64,000 nt of DNA from Lichenostomus cassidix (Eukaryota > Chordata > Aves > Passeriformes > Meliphagidae): assembly GCA_008360975.2 (NCBI GenBank), contig CM039182.1, positions 81,003,405 through 81,067,404 on the forward strand, written 5' to 3'. Position 1 is the first letter of the stretch; each line of letters opens with the position of its first letter. The notes beneath the pieces were generated by a model. It saw only the letters and a list, made by a program, of their open reading frames with translations. It did no database searches and had not been told where the DNA came from. The position numbers and the translations under genes were made by a program. This document shows, in pieces, positions 39,028-51,978 of the stretch.

Positions 39028-42000
39028 GTAGATCTTGATGCCATGACATTGATTCAGGCTGATTTTGGAGGATTTATTTCTCTGCTCTGGGAGTTGATGC
39101 CAAGAACCTTTTATAAATGCCTCCAGAGCAAGTATTTCTAATTGAAACATTTGTCTTTTCCCCAGCAATTATATACTATTGACCACCCTCTGTTTGTTGA
39201 AATACTTTGATTTATGGCACAGCTGAATGAAAATTCTCACGTGGTAGTATATTGCTGGAAAAGATGCATCAAAGGAATTTTTTTGCCACTTTCTTTATCA
39301 GTGGTCAGATGGTTCATGATTATTTTCTGAAGCTCAGATATGCGTTATGTAGATATATTGGAGTTCAAAGATCAGAGAAGAGGTAGAATGATAGACAAGA
39401 GTGTTGATTGTTATACACAGAATAAATATTTGGAAGATTTCAAGCAGTATATTGTAGAATGCTTCATAGAAGTGTTTTCAGAACAATTGTGGCTCTTTTG
39501 TCTCAAAGTATGTATTACTTTTCTCTTTCTGAATTACAAAAATATCCAGGTAGAGGCCTCCTGGGTTGCTTCTTTTGATTAAAATCATCTCTTCATAAAA
39601 TAAATAGAATTATCTCAAAATAAACTTCAATTTCCAAGCTACCTTTGCTGCTAGTGACTTTATATCTTTTGTTCAATATTTTTAAATTTCAATCATTGGT
39701 CTTCCTATTCACTACCAAAGTGTTTACCCATTATTCACTGTGCTGTGCTAAATAAGCTAGCTGGTCTTTATGCTACTGAATTTCATAGGGATTATTTAAA
39801 TCTAACCCTCAAAATTATTCATTTTATTATGTTCCCTATTCCAACCCTCCTGTGTATTTTGCCTCCAGACTTTACTTCATGAAATTGATGTGCCATGGAC
39901 TTTGGTTTGTAGATGAATGGTACCAAGAATTTAGATCTCAAGGTCATTTTTAGCAGTGCCATATAAGCACTGACAGTTATTGGATTACATAAAGTCAATG
40001 AAGTTAATCAGGTTCTTAAAACCACTTCCAGTAATTAACATATACAACGTATGCTCTGTGGAAAAACTACACGGCAGTGAAAAGGATAGTATAAATCAGA
40101 CCAGTGCAATCCCTGTTTCAAATTAATATAATTTCCAAAACAGTGCATTACATCTCTGATAAAACCTTAAATAATTTCAGAAGTTTCGATAACCAGCAAA
40201 TACTTTCTAGCACACAATAAAAGACTACCCTAGAGTATCCTCATGGTGTTTCAAGTTTCAATGTACCAAGATTTATTACAATAATTAGTTGAAACTACTC
40301 AAAAATTGGATCATCTTAGCCAGATATCATCTTAGTTAGTGATATCTTGAGCAGAATCTAACAAAATATTATTAAACATTGAACAAGGGGAATGGTTTAA
40401 GTTTCTAGCAGAAACACAAGATTCCAAAATATATTTTCATATAGAATATTATAGAATTACATACAGTTTAGTTAATATAAGTCAATATAGTTAATATTTA
40501 GTCTATATAATACTATATAGAATTAAACATATGAAAAGGCCAAAAACTTAGATTCCTTCAAAAGAACACAATGTGGTCATTTTTCCTCTTTAAATTTTAG
40601 CCTCTCAAGCACTTGTGTAGCTCTTGTCATCTGTCTAGAGAAAAAATTACAGAGAATGCCAATATTTATTTATATTTTCAAAGTAGTCATACAAGTCTAA
40701 TACTAATGTCTGTATACAGAACAAAAGCAATGCACAAACAATTCTCAGAAAGTGCACACTTCAGGAAATTCCCTGCAACTCCATATTAAATATTTAACTA
40801 TGCTCAGCTGTTGTTATCTTACCCTGAATTGACAAAGCCCTTATGCTCTAGAACAATTATATATTTTTATTTTGATTTTAGAATAACTCTTGGGGTAAAA
40901 TAAGCTTCCTCTCTAAAGCACAAAGGAGGGTAGAAAGCCTTTAAACATTGTGCACAACTGTCCGCAAATGCAGAACTTTTCTGTGGGAAACAATTTTTCT
41001 CATTTTTCTCTTTGTGGTTTGTGAGAAGTATGGGGAGTCCATAGTCAGCTTGCCTCTTACCTGTCCTTGATGTTTGGTGGTAATTTAATCTATTATATAA
41101 TCACATCTGTATTGCATTCTCATGAAATACCTTGACTTAACCTTCTCACTCCATAATACCAATCTTCCACAAAAGTTTTTTGCCTGATTTAGTGTTGCCC
41201 CCATAAAAAACCTGCATCTTTTCACTTATTTATTCCCCAGAAGCTGCTTCCTCAGCACCTTGACTTTTTGATCATTTTTCTCCATATTCATTTTCAGATT
41301 TTGCTGAGGTACAGCCCAGAACTGTGGCAGATACCATTCATAACATCCATCATTCATCACAATAGCTTTGGCTCTTATCTAGGTATTTTACATAGCAAAA
41401 TCACTGATCATTGACTTGCTATTTGGTGGCACCTGTCCCTGGGTCTGTATTGCTGATCTCCTTTCCTTCTTCCCTGTCAAAGGACCTCAATCCAGACAGA
41501 GGTGTGAGGTAATTTTTCCAGTGGACTTTGATCCAATCCAGCTTTAGATATTAAATGAGGTTTATAACAGCATAGACGTTACAAACAGGGCAATCCCTGC
41601 TTTTTGTTTATTTTAGTGTGGAATCCTACCACAAGGCTCCCTTGCAGATAGCAGTTTCACTGTATACAGATATAGGAATTTCCACTACTGGGTAATAAAC
41701 AAAAAGCCATTTTCTTATGGATCAAAAGCCTTGTTTTTCAGTCAGCTCTGCTAACAAAAGCAACTGAAGTGGCAATGATTTTTGTTAGCAAGGCACATTA
41801 TTTGAGAGATTTATCAGAATGGCTCACTCTTCACAGAAACGTGGAATGCACAGAAACATGGTAATTCAACTACACAAGAATTGGGTATCTTTGCATCAAT
41901 GATTCTTATGCTCATTTTGTTCCCCATGAACAACTGAGTAATGATGAGTTTTGTGTTTAGGACTGAAAGATAAATAAAAACCCAATGAATTCTGAAGTCT

Positions 42001-42394
42001 AAATCCATCCTTTTGAATTTCCTTTCTTTACTCCCAATCTTTTGTTCTTCCTCCTAGCTTGTTTTAGATAAATCTCGTTAGTGTTCATCTGGCACCAAAG
42101 TGCAAAGCATTACAGAACATAAAGCAATTACCACAATTGTTGGCTGATTATTTCATTTTGCTGCATAACTTGTAGCAATCTATGCTCTGTTTCAAGGTAA
42201 AGATGTGCACACAGTCATTTCTCCTCTCATGAGTTCAATTTTAATAAGAAAGGGTCAATATTAAAATTCACACTTTCTGTGTGAAATCACAGATAGGCCA
42301 ATATAGCTGGTCCTCACTACAAACCACTGTGTGTTTTACCTAATTTAGAAACTAAGGGTTCACACTTTCTCTGTTTAAGAAACAATAATTAATC
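39028..42394. other. Unique AT-rich stretch; no gene recognised
   Basis: About 3.4 kb. An especially A/T-rich, semi-repetitive stretch lies at 40436-40520 (AGTTAATAT and TATAGAAT recur). No exon-like segment with good splice sites was seen. Confidence 0.5.
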
Positions 42395-42980
42395 TGTCTT
42401 CCTGCAGGATTTGGTAATTGTGTAGCAGAAGGGGCAAATGGCAGCCCTTCATGTTCTTATTCCCCTGTGGGATGGGGGTAGAATGGGAAGAATGAAAGTG
42501 ACAGAACTCATGGATTGATATAAAGGCAGTTTAAAAGGTAAAGCAAAAGCCACACATACAAGCAAAGCCAAATAAGGAATTCATTCACCACTTTCCATGG
42601 GCTGGCAGCAGTTCAACCATCCCCAGGAGAGCAAGGCTCCATCACATGTAATCGTGGCTAGGGAAGGCAAATTCCACCACTCCAAATGTCTCCCTTTCCT
42701 TTCTTTTCCCCTCTCTTCATACGCTGAGCATGATGCCATATGGTATGGAATGTCCCTTTGGTCAGTAGGGACCAGATGTCCCACTCTTTCCAAATTCTTG
42801 TGCACCTCCATTCTCCTCCCTGGTGGGGTGGGGTGAGGAGCAGAAAACGCTTTGGCTCTGTGTAAGTGCTGCTCAGCAATTGCTAAAACTTCCCTGAGTT
42901 AACAAGGCTGTTTTCAGCACAATTCCAAAACATGACTTGCTGTGATGAAAATTAACTCTATCCCAGCTAAACTCAGGACA
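42395..42980 (-). mobile_element. Solo LTR of an avian ERVL-type endogenous retrovirus
   Basis: Read on the minus strand the LTR starts TGTCCTGAGTTTAGCTGGG at 42980 and follows the order of a common avian ERVL LTR: gagttaattttcatcac, ctgaaaacagc, cttacacagagcc, caccccaccccacca, then gaccaaagggacattccata and catcatgctcag. A decayed TATA box (gtatgaag, minus strand, near 42717-42724) is next, followed by tttgctttaccttttaaact and ccccatcccac. The right part matches the plus-strand copy at 51596-51978 closely. The 3' end is diverged, so 42395 (plus-strand TGTC) is approximate. No internal retroviral sequence or coding region adjoins it, so it is a solo LTR. A clear target-site duplication is not visible. 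Confidence 0.85.
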
Positions 42981-43092
42981 TTACTTAAAAAAAAAAAAAA
43001 AGGTAGAACTCCTCAGAGGCTTTAAGGCATTCATGAACTTACCTGGTTTTCTAACATGTCTGTGATGGCTTTTCCCCTTTTTCTGTCAACAG

Positions 43093-43214
43093 CAGGATAA
43101 TAAGCAACACGTTGCAATGTATTTGCACAAAAAAAAAACCAAAAATATTTTTAAGCAGCACTTGGACACACAGTCATCTGATTTGCATCTACATCAGTAT
43201 GGCTGGAAGACATG
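43093..43214 (+). other. Candidate 122-base exon
   Basis: A strong polypyrimidine acceptor (cttttccccttttt, then ctgtcaacag) ends at 43092 and the donor CATG|GTAAGTG starts at 43215. The frame from 43093 is open for 40 codons plus two bases. It includes a lysine run from an A tract, which weakens the coding case. There is no link to another exon in frame. Confidence 0.22.
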
Positions 43215-45669
43215 GTAAGTGAAAGCTTCTTTTACAGATTCTATCAAAAAATATATCAGGCTCAAAATTATGGTGTGGTTATCACTAAATATATACAGAA
43301 TTGTGCATATGTATATATAATATGTGTATATATTTTATGTGCTGCTCTGTGATGCTCTTATAAGAATTCTTCCATAATCCTTGCAAAGATTCTCTGTTCA
43401 AAGCAGAATTCAAGTTCTGAGTATTCTTAATGTTTTATATGGCAACAAAACTGTCTATTTAAATGAAACATGAGGAAACCTTCACTGCAGGAGATTGCTG
43501 TGAAACACTGATGTACCCATCTGACATTTTCAGATATGTTGCCTGGGGTTACATCCGAATACTTCCCACACAGTTTTATTGAGTGTTTGCTCCTGTGTGA
43601 CAAAACAGAGTTGACATTCAAAATGCACAAAATTATATTTCTATTATTTTCTGCTTTTAAGTGTGTATGTAAGAGCAAGGTGCACAATGATGCCGCAAAT
43701 CAATAGAAAATTCAAGAAAGTCTTTAATATCAGTTCTTTACCCATAAAACTGTTGACAATTCAGATAAATAAGGAAGGAGGAAGAGTTTGATTTCTCTTA
43801 AAACAATGGGTAGAATAAGCATATCTTATTTCCTCCTGTGTTATCTACAGCATTTAGCCTTTTATTTTGTCAGTAAACCCTTTTAATTTATAAGAATTCA
43901 AAGTCCACTGACACCAATTTTGATACTGTTTGCTGGTATATCCTGGAGACTTGGAGCCACATTTCTGATTCCTATTTTCAAACATATTTGATGCGAGTCT
44001 TCTATTTTTAGTGACCTGCAGTTTTCTCCATGTCTAGTCAGTATTTTGAATCAATGGCAAGGACATTTCTATCTTCATCTATCTATACAAGATTGGACAT
44101 AAACTGATACATAGGTAGTAGGTCACAGAGGCATACTTGGCTTAAGACTTATAGTGTCTCATAAGAACATATAACCCTAGCTCTTCTAAGTTTTCCTTGC
44201 CTTTGCCAGCTGCTTCTCATGTGTTGTTCAGTATATTCATATGAAAAACTAAGTCTTTTTAAATATAAGAAACAGAACAAAAATCTGGATTTCAGTTATC
44301 CTCCACCCCTTCTGATAAGCATATCACTGCAAATGTTTTCTTTAGAGGTGGAAATGTATTCAAACAATATCTGTTTCTCAGTCTCTAAAATCATTAAAAT
44401 AAAATGTAATACTGACCAATACTGTTTAGTGAGATAATCTCAGCTGAATCAGACCATGCAATGAATGCTGTTTGAAAGTGAGAAACACAGATGGCCCTCT
44501 CCTGGATACACAGTACTCCTGTTGCACAGAGTTAGTGCTTTAATCATACATGGAAAGATGGAAGAAAATGTTCAGATCTTACACAGAACATCTCTAAGAC
44601 TGAAAACCCTCAGAACAAATCCTTGTCCTTGCATAAAAGGAAGGTAGAAGGACCAGCTGTTTCTACACTCTGTTTAATACATATGTTCACTTCTTTTACA
44701 TCTGATATGATGCACTCATTCTTTATTCCCTGCTTGCACTACACAATCATCATGTATCAGAGGATTTTACCAGACCATCGCTGTTCCAGCCTGCTGTATC
44801 ACTTAGCTCCTTCTCAAAAATGTATAACCTAAACAGCTGCAAATAGCTCACACCTGTTATGGCTATGTATGCAGATCTCTTGACAAAACAGTGTGCACTG
44901 CTTTAATCACCCACAGTGAGTCTTCAGGAAACTTGATTTACACTGTAGCTTTTGCCTGCCCTTCACTTGGTCTGTGTTTGTTGCTTGGCTGAAGTACAAC
45001 TGTAGTGCACATGCAACTTTGAGAGAACACAGAGGATTTTGCCTTTGAAGGAAAATGATGTTTGGCCTAACTGCCACCGTGCTGATACTGTGCTGTAGCT
45101 TGGCTTTAGCCCTGCAGGATAGGGATGAATACATTCTATATGGAGTAAATTAACAGACAAATTCCTGGTAATTGCCTCTTGGTAAAAAACTGGCACTTTT
45201 ATGTTAATTTCATGGAGTGCCTGCAAGGATCAAGGCCATAATCATGATGTGCTGAAGGAGTAGCCTGTTTCTGCTCTGGGTACCAATATTTAAAACAGTG
45301 TATTTTTGTCTTCTCCTTATCTGATGCTTTGCTGTTTTTCATACTACCAGTTTTCTTTAAACTGTAAAATCTTAGCTTGAGAAGCCATGTAACTATCTCT
45401 GTGCGTATTTATACATTTATCTAGCTATACATATCTATATCTCAAACTCAGCTGCAGAAAGCTGAAAGCCATCAAGTAATTGAAATAAAAAATTAAAATA
45501 TAATATTATGAGAACACCATGAAGGCAATGCATCAATAACTCAAACAAAACCTTATGAGAATCACATTAGGAAATAAAAAAGCACTTCTTATGAAATGTA
45601 TCAAATTATTCAAAACCACCAAATAACTATCCCATGTGCTCTTGCTGTGACTGAGGGCCTTTTTTTATG

Positions 45670-45704
45670 AGACAAACTTCCTTTATTAGACAAACTTCCT
45701 TTAT
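45670..45704. repeat. Short tandem duplication (17 bp, period 18)
   Basis: AGACAAACTTCCTTTAT is at 45670-45686 and 45688-45704. Confidence 0.85.
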
Positions 45705-47295
45705 CTAAATGCTATTTAAAATAGTGTGTAGCATGTAGTTTGCTTGTTTGTTTGGGGTTTTTTTTGAACTTCATTATGAAACATGTTCTTATAAGAAGAG
45801 AAGGACTGGGGCAGGCAAACCTCTGAAAGAAGGAGAGTAAGATTGCTCAAACCCCCTGGAGTAACCAGCGTTCTTCAGAAGAAAGTGTGGACGCTACACA
45901 GTAAGTCTAAAGGGGAGGCTTCCTTGAGGAGCAGGGACTGAAGAGAAGAGGATGAAAAGGAGGGAGCACGGCTATGGGATGAGTAGCATCTCTGTGAGGA
46001 CTGAAGAGGAGCACATGGAATATGTTCCTTCCCAGGAAGACACTGAGTTCACAGAAACAAAACACAAGAGCAAAGGCACATCCTCTAACGGTACAGCAGT
46101 CGGAAGAGATTGATTTATCAAACCTGCTTTTCTCTCCTTAGTCATTTTAAATTTTCTCTATCCTAAATGTTAAATAATCTGTTTCACATTCTGTTAATAT
46201 AGACTTGGATTTAAAGTTTTCTTGGAGTTACAGACAGACCTTGAGTTCACTATTAGCAAAAAGTGTAGTCCAGTCCACATCATAGCTCCACCTGATTTGT
46301 TTTTCTGTGACAGAGATCATCATGGTTTATTAAACAATGTTTTTAAAAGAGTATGTGTATATTCACAAGTGTGTGGATATGTTTTATTTACATTTCACTA
46401 GAAATAAATTGGAAATATGAATGCTTAAGGACAAAAATTGGCTTAAGATCATAAATTACTGTCATTGTGATTTCTCAACTTTAGAATTATTAGTTTTTCA
46501 CCACATATTTACCTTTTATTCTTTGCCATAGAAATAATGGTCTTAACCTCCTTCTAGGAAGCACTTGAAATTCAATAGATGTAACATGTAAGGGTAAGGA
46601 ATTATTAGTTAAAAGTACTGTTAACACACCCCTGGCACTACCATGATACCGGAGATATTAAGGGAGCAGCTGTTTCAAGTGATAAACACATTGTGCCTTG
46701 TTTAACAAAGAGAATGTCCCTTTCTCTGCACAAACTTCCTCTTCTTTTCCAAACATTGGTAATACACAAGCAACATTTTTTGGTGGGCATTATAAAATAA
46801 TATCAAGACCTTTATTTTCTCATATTCAGAATTAAATTTTACCATTACATTCATTATTTTGTAATTATTTCATTTCTTTTTCCTACCCTTCTCTTCACCT
46901 CTTTTTAAGGTATTTGGGCAGGTCTGATATTTAAAGAAGGAAAATTTTCAGACTGGTTTAAACTATAAGAAATAAAATGGTAGGATTTGAATATTTTCTA
47001 CAAATTCATGAGATGTCTAAAACACAATCAGACTTTGGACATTTGTAAAACAATAGTAAATAATTACTTTTTTTTTTTTACCTGAGACATTTTTTTTTTC
47101 CCAATGATTAATTTGTTCTCATTTGCTGACAACTTTAGATTCTTTTATTATAATTATTTTTAGTTAAATAATTTGGTTCATCTTTTCTTTTTCCCCCCAG
47201 AAATTTCTCAGCACATTTTGCAGGGAGTTTTAATATTTGCATTTTTTGCAAATAACTGCTTTTATTTTGCTTTTCTTGTGAATAAATATCTTTTC

Positions 47296-47360
47296 ACAAA
47301 ATCACAGAAAGGGTGGGTAAGGCTGGAAGGGACTTCTTCCTTAGTATCTTCCTCAATAAT
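47296..47360 (-). repeat. CR1 LINE, 3' terminal scrap
   Basis: aaaatcacagaaagg then taaggctggaagggacttct is the reverse complement of a CR1 3' terminus. It is only about 65 bases long, and the rest is decayed or deleted. Confidence 0.7.
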
Positions 47361-47919
47361 GCATCAGGGATGCCTAAGGGATGCATAAGACACAGTCATG
47401 ATCTAGGTGTTGATCTAATGAGAAACTACCCTTTGGATTGTTCACAGATACTGTGAATTGTGAGTGTCCACAGCATGCTTTTATTTAAGTAACAGTATAT
47501 AACTTTTGAACACCTCCTTTAAAAGAAACTACATTTTAGATTTTCCCTTCTAAAATCTCTGACCAATCAAGTTTTAGATGTACTCAATTTACATTTTTTA
47601 GCTTAAAATGCTTCCTAGGCTATTTACCTTATAATTAAATGTTGATGGTGGTATAATATCTTTATACAAAATCACAGTAAGTCTTTGGAGAGCAGTTAAG
47701 AGAAAGAATAAAATATAATAACTTTTCCTGACAGTGTATTAGGAGCAGAAATCTTAGTTGCAAGTAACTTGGACTAACTGGAGAAAAACATTGAAAAAGG
47801 AGGTTCAGAAAATATCAGTTCTCTGTGTTTACCATGACAGAATCTACGAAAATTCCCATGTTTGATCCCTTTTGCTCTGAGTGAAGAGGGTAAGAAACAA
47901 ATTTACAAAATGCAGAATA
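47361..47919. other. Unique sequence; nothing recognised
   Basis: AT-rich, with no frame or repeat assigned. Part of the first 100 bases may be further CR1 decay. Confidence 0.5.
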
Positions 47920-48470
47920 AAAAAATTACCAGAGCCAGATGGCATTTATCCAAGAGTTATAAAAAATGAATGGAGCCAAATGTAGAACTATAAAGGTTAG
48001 CATAGGGTCTCTTACTTGAAATTTTCTTGGTCTGACATCAAATTTTAAAGGGTTTTCCAGTGCTGCTCTGGGAACAATAGATATGTAAACCTGATGTCTC
48101 TAAGGACCCAATAGCAGGAAATTTAATAAAGCAGAGAAATGGTGACCACTGGTAAACATTATCTAGTAAACAAAAGTCAACACAGCTTTTTAAAATAGCA
48201 AGGCAGGTCTAGAAGAAATCCCTGCAGTTCTTTGAATCGTTAAACAAACAGGAGGATAAATGAGTCAAAATGGATTTCTGAAAGACTTCTGTCAAAGCAC
48301 CTCACCTACAGGCTTTCAAGGAAATTAAGCAGTCATGGAATAAAATGAAAGGTACTTGTGGGGATAAATAACTTTTTAAAATAAAGAAAACAACCAGAAA
48401 GAATAAACAGATCATTCTTACTGTAAAGGAAAGCAACCAGAGAAATTATGCAGGATTTTGTTACTATCTG
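47920..48470 (+). repeat. Old CR1/L3-like reverse-transcriptase remnant
   Basis: gagccagatggcatttatcc with aagagttat corresponds to the PDGIHPRVI segment of CR1-clade RTs. aacctgatgtctctaa with ggaaatttaataaagcag corresponds to VSLTxxxGKxxEQ. gcacctcacctacaggcttt with aaattaagcagtcatgga corresponds to VPHxRLLxKLSSHG. The order and spacing fit one decayed ORF2 with many stops. Confidence 0.6.
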
Positions 48471-50997
48471 GACACTAAAGTTCTGCTTGTCTCTCATATG
48501 AAATCATATCTGTTTGGTCATTTGTTGTTGCTATATAATTACTCTTCTTTTAAATCACTCTCTGTTTACAGACTTACTGATTCCTTATTCTCTATAGAGT
48601 CCTTTGTTGGTTGAAAATCAATCTTTATTTATTTTGGTCATGAAGGAATCTTTAACTTGATTCTTATTCTGAAGTTCCATTTTTTTTTTCCCCCCCATAT
48701 TGCTCCTTTCTGTCCATTCTGGTTTTCAAAAGTTCAGGATAATCCCCTGCAGAAACACAGAGGGTGTTTTCAGTGCTTTGTCACAGCCTTCACAATGATG
48801 TGCAAGAGGACAGAGCAGATCAGCTGGTGTTGTCAAAGCAGAGGTGCAACATCTCCATCATCAGGGACTGCCTGTCAACATCATTGCTTCATCCTGCCCT
48901 GAACTGAAGAATGGCAGCCACAACCCCACTTCAGCTTCCAGTTTCAAATGTTTACACCTTTGGGATTTAGTTATGCTTGCTAGTATTTACTGATCTACCC
49001 AGAGGATTTGGTGATTCTCCCTGGTGACACGACCTAGAATCCACTGTGATTCCTTTCTGTGCTCTCATCTGGATACAAATACCTTTATCTACTGACCTCT
49101 GAAGTACTCCCTATGCCTAACTAGTAGTAAAAATAAATCCCATTATACTTCTTGTTCATCTCACAGGTACTTTGAAATTTATTACTGAGAAACCAGAAAA
49201 ATCTTTTAAAAAGCCCAAGTGATTTTTCTGCAGAATTAGATGCCTGGCTGCTCTGTGTATTGGCAGCAGAAAACACTCCTTTGGTTAGAGAAATAATTTG
49301 AAATGGATTATTGGAGCATTAAAATCTGAACTTTTTCTGATGTTAGGAATTAACTATGATGCCTAGCAATCTACCCAGAGGAGGTAATTTCTGGGTATGG
49401 CTGTATAAACATTAGCAATTGCTGCCAAAAATATTTCAATGAAAAAAGTCTGCTAATTTGAAATATGATAGGTTTTTAAAAATTACATCCTTATCTGAAA
49501 TATGGTACTTAAAGATTGATATTCAATATGGAAGACACCTTAAATGTATCTCTGATGTTTCCTTTTTTTTAACAGAGCAACACTGATGAAGAATGATGTT
49601 AACAATTGATTCTAAAACTAAGGAAAATAACTGACTCTTTCTAACACATTAAAATAAAGACAGTTTCTGACAAAGGAAATACAGGGGGCTTTTATGATGG
49701 TATGATTTAATGGAGTTTTTTTTCATAGTTTATTTTTGGATTCATATGGTTCATCAAGTTTTGCCCAAAAAGCTGTTAAAATTACTGCAGGGGGAAGGTA
49801 CTTCCACAAAAGCAAGCAGAATATGAATTTATTTTACTTCAGCAATGAAAATAGTTCATTTTATGAAACAATGATGGAACTACAGCACAGGATGAAAGGC
49901 AAGCACTGCTTGCTTCCTGGATCTAGGTCCAGGAAGAAACTCATTAACAGCCTCACCTTAATTTTAATTTATTCACATATTTCATTTATATTTACATTAA
50001 TTCATTCATGCTCTAATGCATTAAATCACTGTGTTATTTAACCCTGTCTATATTCTGTATTGTCAAACCAGCTAGTCTTCTTCCAGATCTCTGCTATGAA
50101 TGTCTGTTTTCCTTCTTTCCTCTATAGCTGAGCTGTTGTACCACAACACAATGAAAATATTCTACAGCCCCTCCAACCTTGCTTATCACAAGACTGATGA
50201 CCCAGCTCCTCAATTATTCAAATAGAAGTGCTATGCCAAAAGTAAATCGCTCTTTTCCTATATTCAATATCAAAGCTTTACTTTAGTACTTTTATAAAGC
50301 TAGGGTCTTGCTTATGCTAACTAAAATCTTCTGTATGAACAGCAAATAAAGATAAAACCAATGCAAACAAACATCAAACAGTTGCCTGAAGAATTAAAAA
50401 CTTTTTAGGTTGTAAGCACTTCAAATCACATTATTAGACTATATGTGAAGTTTCAAGGACATAAGGTATTAGTATGGTCTGTCCAAAGGTAACATGAACC
50501 CAGAAACCCTTTTCAGAATCTTGGCAAAAATCCAAATCTCTTTCAGAGTTTTGCTCCTATTTTCTAGACACCTTTATTGCATACCAAGAAATGCATGGAA
50601 TCACCAAATTTCAAAAAACATATATGTACAGATATATAAAATAAAATTTTATATTTTATTAATTGAAACATTGTTTTATCTTTTGCAGCCTATGTTAGAA
50701 ACAAATTACTAAGACAAGGCAGGGAGGACGGGGGGAGCCTTACTGTTTCAGGAATAACCCTAGGTTTGTGAAACTGATAGCTCTTTCCTGCATTCTGTGG
50801 GCAGTGAATTTCCCTGGAGAGCATACCTAAGAGACTGCAGCTTTAGCACTGACTTAGTAGCTCAAGATTCTGTTCTCCAAATGAGTCACTTCACATGACT
50901 TTCACAGAAGTTCCACACAACTGGGAAAATCTTTCTGCTACTGTGTTAGTTTGGGATCTCAGCTAGAACACTGTATTAATAAAAAAGAAATAAAATT
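48471..50997. other. Unique AT-rich stretch; no gene recognised
   Basis: A pyrimidine run at about 48679-48697 precedes a moderately GC-rich stretch (48720-48905) with an open frame that I cannot identify. The frame 49736-50041 is likewise unassigned. No repeats are recognised. Confidence 0.45.
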
Positions 50998-51427
50998 GTC
51001 TGGAGGGAAGCTACATGAGGAGCAGATGAGCTCATTTGGTTTGTTTAGCCTGGAGGAGACTGAGGGGGAGACCTCATTGCAGTTTCAACTTCCTTGTGAG
51101 GGGATGAGGAGGGGTAGACTCAGATCCCTCTGATGACCAGTAACAGGACCCAAGGGAATGGCCTGAAGCTGAGTCAGGGGAGGTTTAGATTGCATATCAG
51201 GAAGAGATTTTTCACCCAGAGGGTTGCTGGGCACTGGAACAGGGTCTCCAGGGAAGTGTTCACAGCATAAGCCTGACAGAGTTCAAGAATCATTTGAACA
51301 ATTCTCCCAGGCATGTGGGTGGGACTCTTAGGGTGTCCTGCACAGGGGTTGGACTCGATCCTTGTGGATGTCTTCTAACACAGCATATTCTATGATTCTA
51401 TGATGCTACAATTCTATAATTCTATGA
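50998..51427 (+). repeat. CR1 LINE, 3' end with intact terminal octamers
   Basis: The gtttgtttagcctggagg block, gagggggagacctcattgca, gaatggcctgaagctg, gggcactggaacagggtctc and gttggactcgatccttgtgg follow CR1 3' order. The terminus at about 51388-51427 has five copies of an ATTCTATG-like octamer. 5'-truncated. This is one of the less diverged CR1 copies here. Confidence 0.95.
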
Positions 51428-51595
51428 AATTAATTGCAAAATTATTCAAAGGACTTTCTCCAAATAATAGAAAAATTAAATCTCTGTACATGATGAAAGA
51501 TCTGATTGGTTTAGAAATTGCTTCTGGTTTTAGTCATAAGCTGACAGATTAACCTGCAACAAATGGTTTGTTTTAAATTTTCCCCAGTGTACTGA

Positions 51596-51978
51596 TGACA
51601 GTTGACCCCCACTGACCAAAGGGCATCCCATACAATATGTCATCATGCTCAGTATGTAAAGTGGGGGGAAGAAGGAGAAAGGGAGGGGATCTTTGGAGTG
51701 ATGATGTTTGTCTTCCTAAGCAACCATTGCTCATGGTAGAGTCCTGGGGTGTGTGTCCTGGGGGTGGCTGAGTCCTTGTTGCCCATGGGAAGTGGAGATT
51801 GAATTTCCTGTTCTGCTTTTCTTGAGTATGCAGCTTTTGCTTTCCCTATAAAACTGCTTTATCTCAATCCATGAGCTTCCTCACTTGTACTCGTCTGACT
51901 CTCTCCCCCATCCCATCAGGGAGTAGTGAATGAGTAGGTCTGCGGAGCTTACTTGCCAGCTGGGGTTAAACCACGACA
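51596..51978 (+). mobile_element. 5'-truncated LTR of the same ERVL-type family (plus strand)
   Basis: gaccaaagggcatcccatac with catcatgctcag matches the minus-strand LTR at 42.4-43.0 kb nearly base for base over about 50 bases. The TATA region is gtatgtaaagtgggg (51654-51668). Then come gcagcttttgctttccctat, a variant poly(A) region (cctataaaactgc) and tatctcaatccatgagctt. The LTR ends in ctggggttaaaccacgaca at 51978, the usual 3' CA end. The first roughly 200 bases of U3 are absent and no internal viral sequence follows, so this is a broken solo LTR. Confidence 0.88.

Larger units (their letters stand above)
42981..47295. other. Unique AT-rich stretch with poly(A) run and candidate exon
   Basis: An A15 run lies at 42987-43001, directly beside the LTR. 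Other content: the splice-bounded segment 43093-43214, TA-rich runs at 43290-43340, an 18-bp-period duplication at 45670-45704, and a GC-richer purine-rich stretch at 45800-46020 with no recognised content. T runs lie near 47070-47100. No gene is recognised. Confidence 0.45.
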
